A DNA stretch of 64,000 nucleotides, taken from contig NC_080559.1 in NCBI RefSeq assembly GCF_030253575.1, positions 9,390,501 to 9,454,500 on the forward strand, read 5' to 3'. Below are positions 58,101 to 64,000 of this stretch, in pieces. The notes under the pieces were generated by a model. The model was not told the DNA's origin, ran no database searches, and was given only the letters and a program-made list of their open reading frames with translations. The DNA is from Rhododendron vialii (lineage: Eukaryota; Streptophyta; Magnoliopsida; Ericales; Ericaceae). Within the stretch, counting starts at the first letter, position 1. Every line of letters starts with the position of its first letter. The position numbers and the translations under genes are program-made.

Positions 58101-61100
58101 TGTGCCTATCAAAATTTAGCCATGGAAAGGAGTGTAGCATAAACATATCTCTCAAGCCATGTACTTTGAATCTTATTAAGACGTACTGACAAGTCCTACA
58201 AGCATGCAACTATTGTGGATTGCTTTATGATGTTGTCACCAGTTAATATACAAACACTGATGATGTTCAAAAAAATGCAAGATGTACAACATACAAGACA
58301 AAGCCCGAAATGTATGCCCATATGCTGCATGGGATCGTGTGCGGGTGCATACATTTGTGTGGGCCTCGTTAAACCTCTAAGTGAAGGGTACAGGAACTAG
58401 GCAAAAAACAGATTAATTAGTGTAGGTACAGTCAAAATCGTCAAACTTGCTGCCGAGAGACTATTTGACCTTCCAATTGCTTATAGACACGGGCAGCGGG
58501 ACCCACGAAGAAAAGTAACCTCGTTCTGACCTTTACCCAACTAAGGGTAGTTGACCACCCAATGAGAAGAGGGGATGTGGACGCGCGACAAGGATATTAG
58601 TTCCCGCGAAGGTTGTCCGCAGGAAGTTGCCGCGGAGCCCCGATGTTACCGCGGAATTATGAGACGCATCCTGAAATAATCCTATCAGAGAGGAGACCTT
58701 GTGACTACAAAAAATGATACTAAAGAGTTCCCGGGGTCCCGTCCTAACCCAGAGGCAGGGTTCGAGAGGGACTCCGTGGAGAAAATACGATCGCCGCGGG
58801 TCGCGACCTCGCTCCAGCGGGAATAGGGGGAATTCTTTTGTGGCTTAGTGGCTTGGGATTGAGGTATCGCCACGGGGTTACGAGCCGCCCCGCAGACAAA
58901 TGTCCGCGGAAATGGCAAGTCTTCCCAAGGCTAGAAGGTGCAGAGGGAACACGTGTCAGGATTTAATAGGAGCGCCGTCCTGGGCCTAACCTAGGCCCAG
59001 GTGCTTTATAAATACCCTTGACATTCCCAATGATGAGGGAGGATCTTTTTTTGGGAGAGAGTGCGTGAGCACTGAATTTGAGGAAGGAAAACATTCTTCC
59101 TTAGAGAAAAAGAGTGACCTCACCCACTCAGCCCCGGAAAAAGGCCGAACATCCCGCAGAGAACGAAAGAGACACGCTGCCTCTATTCCGTCTGTAGCTT
59201 CTGCCTTTCCCTCACCCACAAGATTTCTCCCTTATTCTTTCCGCTAATCATCGGCCAATCGCACCTCTCCAGCTCATGAATATGTACACGTAAGCGATCT
59301 TTACGGAACCTCTCTCTCCTACAATTAGTATCCACTCTGCGAGGTAAAATGGTGTTTTACCACGTAGATTGTCAACAAAAAAAAAAAAAAAGGCACTTCA
59401 CTGCTAATTCAATAATGCAGCAAGATGCGTTTATCAAAAAGATCAAGCTGTACTATGATAATTAGCGGCTGTTAATGTCACAACAAGTGATGACCCCTGC
59501 AATATATTTAATCTAGTCATAATATCATAGTTTAATCTAGTCATAATATCATAGTAAGTACCTCATGTGGCCTTCCCGGTCTAGTTTGAACGAGTTCCAA
59601 GTCTTGGCGAGATAGAACAGCAGGACTTTGAGCTAATACACTAGAAGAAGGAAACCACTTCTGAGTATTCCACCAGAAGGAAAGCCATGGAGTGTAGTGA
59701 GCAATACGGTATGCCCACTGATCCCGAGGAAACTGCTGGTTGTAGGCTCCTTCAGAAAGATTTGCAGGAAAACCAGGCCACCAAAAGTTGACTGCAGGAG
59801 CTATAAGAGTTGCTCCTGCGAGCCTGTTAACATTTCATGTGCCCAACTTCAGACAGAGTAAAAGCAAAGACACATCACTACAAGAGCACAGACAGCAACA
59901 TGTTGATTAAAAGAAACCTACGGTTTGAATGGTGTTTTCAGATAGTTTTTTCAGGATGCTTTCAGAAACTATTTTTGAAAGCAAAAACATTTAACTCATC
60001 TCCTATTCAATTGCTAAGCATAAATAGTTATCGAGAACTTGAAAACATATTTCTTTAATTTTTTTTTTTATATAAACAATGATATGTTTTCTGTGGAAAA
60101 AAAAGGACACTTATGTGTTCTCTTAAAGTTGAGACTTGAGAGTAACAAATAGGAAATAAAAACTACCAACAGGACCCCCAATAATGCTATTTATGTTTCT
60201 CAGCAGATTCACTTGCATCTCCAACACTTACAGAAAAGGACACAGAACTCAAAGAAATGCAAAATACTTAACCTGGTCTGTGAATAATGTATCTAACTCC
60301 CTAGCCCCACCCTTTCGTGTGTTACTTGGCGAAACCATACCTGTGAGGAATGTACTTGAGACAGGTCCAAATCACTTGCCCGCCCATAGAAAACCCAACA
60401 ACGTAGAATTTGGATCCTAGTCCCAACTGATCGGCAAGCTCCTCTATATCCGTAGCCATACTCTTCAATGTTTGTTTTGGATTAGGGTCACTCTCTCCAT
60501 AACCGGGTCTGTCAATTGACACAATGTAGACCCCTAAACCTTCAACAACATCCTGTGGAAATCGACCGTGAACCAAGAATACAACAATCATAAGAATCAA
60601 ACTAAAGGCCTACACATGGTCGCCAATATAGCTGTCGTACGTATTGAATACCAACTTATTGACCAATACATTGGCTGATATCGGCCGATACGTGACAATA
60701 AGTGATAAGGAGTGTCACCGATATGTATCTGGATACCGCGACTTAGAATCCTAGGCCTACAGAAAAATCGAAACGAAAGAAACGACAGCTAAAGGATCCT
60801 TACCGGGGATAATTGCGTGGCAATTACAGCATCATGTCTGCAGCAGTCCAAGCCATGGACATATATTATTTTATGCTTCGCTTCATTTTTCGGGACACCA
60901 TGCTCTTTGTAGGCCAAATGCCTTCCATCACTAAGTTTTACCCTAGGTGCTGTAACAGGAGGGCCATCTGCAGAGCCACATATCCTGGGTGGAGGTGGCT
61001 GTATGGCCTGATAAGCCCATGCCAGTAATCCCATAAAGAAAGCCACAAGAATTTTCTTAAACAACCCTGAAATAATCATATGGTTATCGGACTTCAGGAC

Positions 61101-63146
61101 ATATAGCACTGAGGTTAACAATTTGCTTCTAATTTTGCCAAAAAAAAAATGATTGGAGAAAATCCTATCAGAAATGATATGAAAATCAAGCAATCATTTT
61201 TTATTCAGCTCACATTGAAAACTAATCTTAGAAAAAACGAAGCTTAGGTATTAATCCCGAATATTGTAAAGCAAACAAAAACATAAACAATCTTGAGGTG
61301 AAATAGGTTTACAATGCAGGTGTTAGTAGGAAATCAATTTAATTCAAAAATCACTAAAGCAAACTCTTAACTCTTGCTCCCATAGCTAAATACGGAGTAA
61401 AAAAGAATTATAAAAAAAACTCTTAACTCTCTCAAGGAACCTACAAAAGAACATAAAGCACATCAATAGCTGAGCGGATGAGTTGTGGTTAGGGGTGAAA
61501 TGCCACTCGAACCCAGAGCTAGCTGGTTCTCCCCGAAATGCGTTGAGGCGCAGCAGTTGACTGGACATCTAAGGGTAAAGCACTGTTCGGTGCGGAGAAA
61601 GAACTTGCAAATTGACAAAACCCGGCGGTCGAATTTTCCATCTCCAAGGAAAAACATTCTGATCTCCTATCAAAAAAAATCCCAACTCTCCTTTTGGAGC
61701 TTCAACCCTTACATGAAATACAGTCTAAATTTTTTACTTACCTTTCCAGAATCTATTCTTTACCATCTAAAAGTATCAATTCAATTGTTTGTTGAATCCT
61801 GTGAATTGCATGAAAGTAGGATACTCAAAATTCAGCAGTCAAAGAGTTTTATAAAATGTTCTTGGTTCTCAAAAGTATGTCAAGTATTGGGTTTTCCTTT
61901 GGTAGATCTAAGATTGGCACATTGAAGTTTGAACCGGTGGGTGAGGGTTTCCATACAGACATGTAATATGTTATTGTGGGTTGTCTCTAGTTCAATCCGA
62001 AGTACATTTGCAAGGGCTAACGCCCAGGCTTCTAGGTCTGACCCAATTTAATTACATTGAGTGTTTGTTATGTTTCCAAGTCTTAAAGATTCAGAGATAT
62101 TGCTGGCCCAGTGAAATTCTTCTGCTAATCTTCTCCCGTGGAACAAGTGCTTCAAGCCGAACCACAAAAATCATTTGTATGCTTGTGTGATTGCTATGTT
62201 TTCACTCGTAGTATTCATTCATCTCGCAGCATCATCTATAGTTTTCATTCATTGCGCAGCATCGTATATAGACCTAGGGCATCTCGACCTTCACCTCAGT
62301 GGCCCAAACAAAAAATAAAATATATTTTCGTTGTGTAAAATTAGGGCACTTTGAAGTCAATACCAAAACATAGATTGTTTGCCTGCTACATAATCTCATC
62401 TTTTAAGGAATACGCTAACACCCGATAGATGGACATAGGTTAGCCTTGAGAGACGTGTGAAAAATGTGTTAAAAGTCTATGAAAATCAGTAGAATTGTCT
62501 TGAAATATCGGATTAAAGCGTCGAGATCCTATATCTTGTGCCATTATTACCTTCACAATCTAAAGTTAGCAAGACTTATTCACCATTCAATCCAGCAACA
62601 AAATTTTAAACCTCAAAGCAATTAATTACTACTTTACCTTAGACACTACTAGAGACACAAAAGAATCTTTCATATCTATTCGTGTTATCTACTTGTGTCA
62701 TTAGTCTCGCTTCATCCAGTCCTGACTGCAATTATGGAAAGAGATTTTTCGGTAACGAAATCGATAAACACTTCATTGTGAAAAATCAACCCTTGAGTGA
62801 TTCTTCTGTCAAACCCAAAAAAAATCTATAATACAACAATTCTGAACTATGAAAACTTGTTGGGGCAATTTCTTTTTCTGTGAAATAATAGTATTGATAC
62901 ATCGAGATTCTGTTTTATTCTATCCATTTGAGAAGTTTATTCTAAGTTTTTCTGTCTGGTGTATTAGGAATAAACCATGGATACGATTTTGAGATTTTTC
63001 TTATGGAGGAACCGAGGAAATGGTAATTGGAATGAAATGAATAGAAACCCACCCGAGGGGAGTTGAAAGGGAGTGCTCTGTTTAGGTCTTCTAGTGTGAG
63101 CCCTAGCTGATGCAGCTGATATCTTCCTGCTCACTCCTGCCGCCAT
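55200..63146 (-). CDS. Membrane-anchored alpha/beta hydrolase
   Basis: Five exons join into 378 residues, read leftward: 63146-63053, 61066-60804, 60552-60341, 59823-59562 and 55505-55200, all GT-AG with matching phases. After [20 protein letters not shown] comes one hydrophobic anchor (about 33-53), then the lid-and-core of an alpha/beta hydrolase. IIYVHGLD forms the oxyanion side and GFSMGG carries the nucleophile Ser174. [10 protein letters not shown] holds the acid (Asp324 most likely) and GSGHMFP the His352. The closest known relatives are uncharacterised plant esterase/lipase-like proteins such as Arabidopsis At2g36290 (from memory). The substrate is unknown. Exon 1 is easy to miss and was accepted because its last phase fits exon 2 and its residues match the family. 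Introns 1 and 4 (2.0 and 4.1 kb) are full of insertions. Confidence 0.92.
57405..57470 (+). repeat. RTE-like LINE/SINE 3' tail in hydrolase intron 4
   Basis: CCCCCAATGATTGGGGACTA then GGGTTATGTTATGTTGTTGTT resembles the 3' end of plant RTE-type LINEs with their TTG-rich tails. The body is not recognisable. Confidence 0.4.
57693..57942. mobile_element. hAT-like MITE in hydrolase intron 4
   Basis: It starts CAGTGGCGTAGCCAGGAA and ends with the complement of CAGTGGCAGAGGCAAGAC, a terminus type frequent in plant hAT elements. It is 250 bp and non-coding. The flanking octamers CTCCGTAG and CACGGTAA agree at five of eight positions, so the target duplication is weak. Confidence 0.6.
58430..59374 (+). 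mobile_element. Probable solo LTR or LTR fragment (Ty3-gypsy-like)
   Basis: This GC-rich block contrasts sharply with the AT-rich intron around it. It has a TATA box (TATAAATA at 59007-59014), a pyrimidine-rich transcribed part and a CA-type end (GTAGATTGTCAACA) just before a poly(A) run. It has no significant frames. The left boundary is uncertain, because TGTAGGTACAG near 58421 is only a weak candidate for the TG end. No target duplication was found. Confidence 0.5.
61486..61595 (+). pseudogene. Plastid 23S rRNA fragment (NUPT) in hydrolase intron 1
   Basis: About 110 bp match the plastid 23S rRNA domain II segment containing GAGCTAGCTGGTTCTCCCCG and GCGTTGAGGCGCAGCAGTTG, ending at CACTGTTCGGTGCGG. 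Only a few differences are visible (an extra A in CTAAGGGT, a missing T in GTTCGG). Both edges break off abruptly into unrelated intron DNA. It is a nuclear insertion of plastid DNA and not a working rRNA gene. The open frames across it are artefacts. Confidence 0.88.
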
Positions 63147-63206
63147 CTTTCTTTCTCTTTGCCCAACTCTTCTCTACAACCCAGATCAAAAAATTACTCC
63201 AAGATT

Positions 63207-63213
<7 letters not shown>

Positions 63214-63251
<38 letters not shown>
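63214..63251. repeat. (GA)n microsatellite in the hydrolase 5' leader
   Basis: About 19 GA units on the plus strand (CT in the sense of the gene) lie 70 bp upstream of the ATG at 63146, likely within the 5' UTR. CT-rich leaders are also found at the CIA1, BIC and membrane-protein genes in this window. Confidence 0.9.
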
Positions 63252-63255
<4 letters not shown>

Positions 63256-63601
63256 GATCTCGGGTCTCAGGCTGGCTGTCTCGTTTGCTTGATCGTTTGA
63301 CTTGGACGATGACGAGGACGAGGACGAGGGATTCAAAATTGAGCACCTACAATTAATTTCTTTTGGATATATTTTTTATTTTTTAAATTTATCACTCAAA
63401 ATATGTTTTTACTTGGTCCTTAAAGGCTTAAACTAATCAAATCCAACCCATTCATCCCAAATTGGAAAGCCTGTCAAAATTTTGGATGGAAAAGTGGTCA
63501 CATGCAAAGCACGTGCCTTTTTCAACCCACTCAAAAGGGCACAAATGCCATTTCATCTCTATTACTCCTAAAATCAGTCAAGCCTCTTATCTGGCGTAGG
63601 T

Positions 63602-63819
63602 GGTGTTCCGATTTCTAAAAAAAGTATCTTTAAAAAAAAAAGATAATTTCAAGTTCAAAAATCATGTGCTTGCGTAAATAATTTTTCTATCAATATGTAT
63701 CTTATTTAATAGATCTCATTAAGATCTTTTAAACGGTGCAAAAAAAATTAAAAAAATATTTCTCATTTTCATTATATTTAAGCTTGAAATTACATTCTTT
63801 TTTTAAAAACCGAAACACC
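63602..63819. mobile_element. MITE upstream of the hydrolase gene
   Basis: Termini GGTGTTCCGATTTCTAAAAA and TTTTTAAAAACCGAAACACC are imperfect inverted repeats, and inner words (ATAATTTCAAGTTCAAA against CTTGAAATTACATTC) also pair. It is 218 bp, AT-rich and non-coding, with no clear target duplication. The rest of 63340-64000 is AT-rich with nothing else recognisable. Confidence 0.7.
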
Positions 63820-64000
63820 CTAGTACTAACCTACGTTGCAAGAGTCACTCACCAATCATAACTCTAACTAAACCCTTTCACATATGTGTGAGCCCACATT
63901 TTGATGAAACATGAAAACTTAAGTATTTATCTCTCGTAAAGCAAAAATTAAGTATTTAAAAAATAAAAATCTTAGCGGAACGGGACCTAAGTATACAAGT

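Noticed and set aside
58480-59300. GC-rich block as horizontally acquired DNA
   Set aside because: It has an LTR-like TATA box and CA end and no coding frames. Composition alone does not show transfer.
61067-61193. Upstream start of the hydrolase at 61193 in the second exon
   Set aside because: A splice acceptor at 61067, in phase with an N-terminal exon at 63053-63146 that matches the family, explains the gene better.
61386-61925. Open frames at 61386-61568 (-) and 61485-61925 (+)
   Set aside because: Both cross the plastid 23S rRNA fragment. Such frames are common false proteins.

Overview
This window is nuclear DNA from a flowering plant, most likely a woody eudicot. The genes are intron-rich, with lengths and exon boundaries typical of dicots. 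The AT-rich intergenic DNA and introns are crowded with decayed transposons: Copia, TRIM, LINE, SINE, hAT, Mutator-like and Stowaway elements. The species cannot be fixed from the sequence alone. I see no prokaryotic features, CRISPR array or functional tRNA gene.

Layout. 1-2503: 5' part of a decayed Copia retrotransposon on the minus strand, cut by the window edge. 4888-5313: a near-perfect foldback. 5823-5929: a broken first exon of QCR9 (complex III subunit 9), hidden in a frame that single ORFs do not show. 6770-14986 (+): CIA1, ten exons, with a tandem TRIM element in intron 6. 16983-17936 (+): an intronless six-pass membrane protein. 19038-24640: a transposon island holding a 1.5-kb hAT-type foldback, a dead L1-type LINE and a duplicated last exon and 3' flank of CIA1, itself split by a MITE. 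25166-26540: nested foldbacks. 27027-27398 (-): a BIC-type cryptochrome inhibitor. 28975-29499: a Mutator-like MITE. 31792-38653 (-): plastid FtsZ2, seven coding exons plus a 5' UTR intron. 43250-44509 (+): an F-box/LRR protein. 48209-50931 (-): the ABI5 bZIP transcription factor. 55200-63146 (-): a membrane-anchored alpha/beta hydrolase, five exons, whose introns hold a probable LTR, a hAT-like MITE and a scrap of plastid 23S rRNA.

The genes form no operon-like pathway. Each is an independent nuclear gene for Fe-S protein assembly, light signalling, plastid division, ubiquitin ligase targeting, abscisic acid response or lipid/ester hydrolysis. The order is still informative. From memory, Arabidopsis carries QCR9-like, BIC1 and FTSZ2-2 side by side on chromosome 3 (At3g52730-52750), and FTSZ2-1, ABI5 and this hydrolase close together on chromosome 2 (At2g36250-36290). 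The window joins both sets, as expected for a region from before the Arabidopsis duplications.

I found no convincing new biological system. The observations most worth checking are the conserved gene neighbourhood with its QCR9 relic, the CIA1 exon copy bounded by direct repeats, the tandem TRIM, the microsatellite abutting a splice donor in FtsZ2, and the 21-nt-loop foldback.
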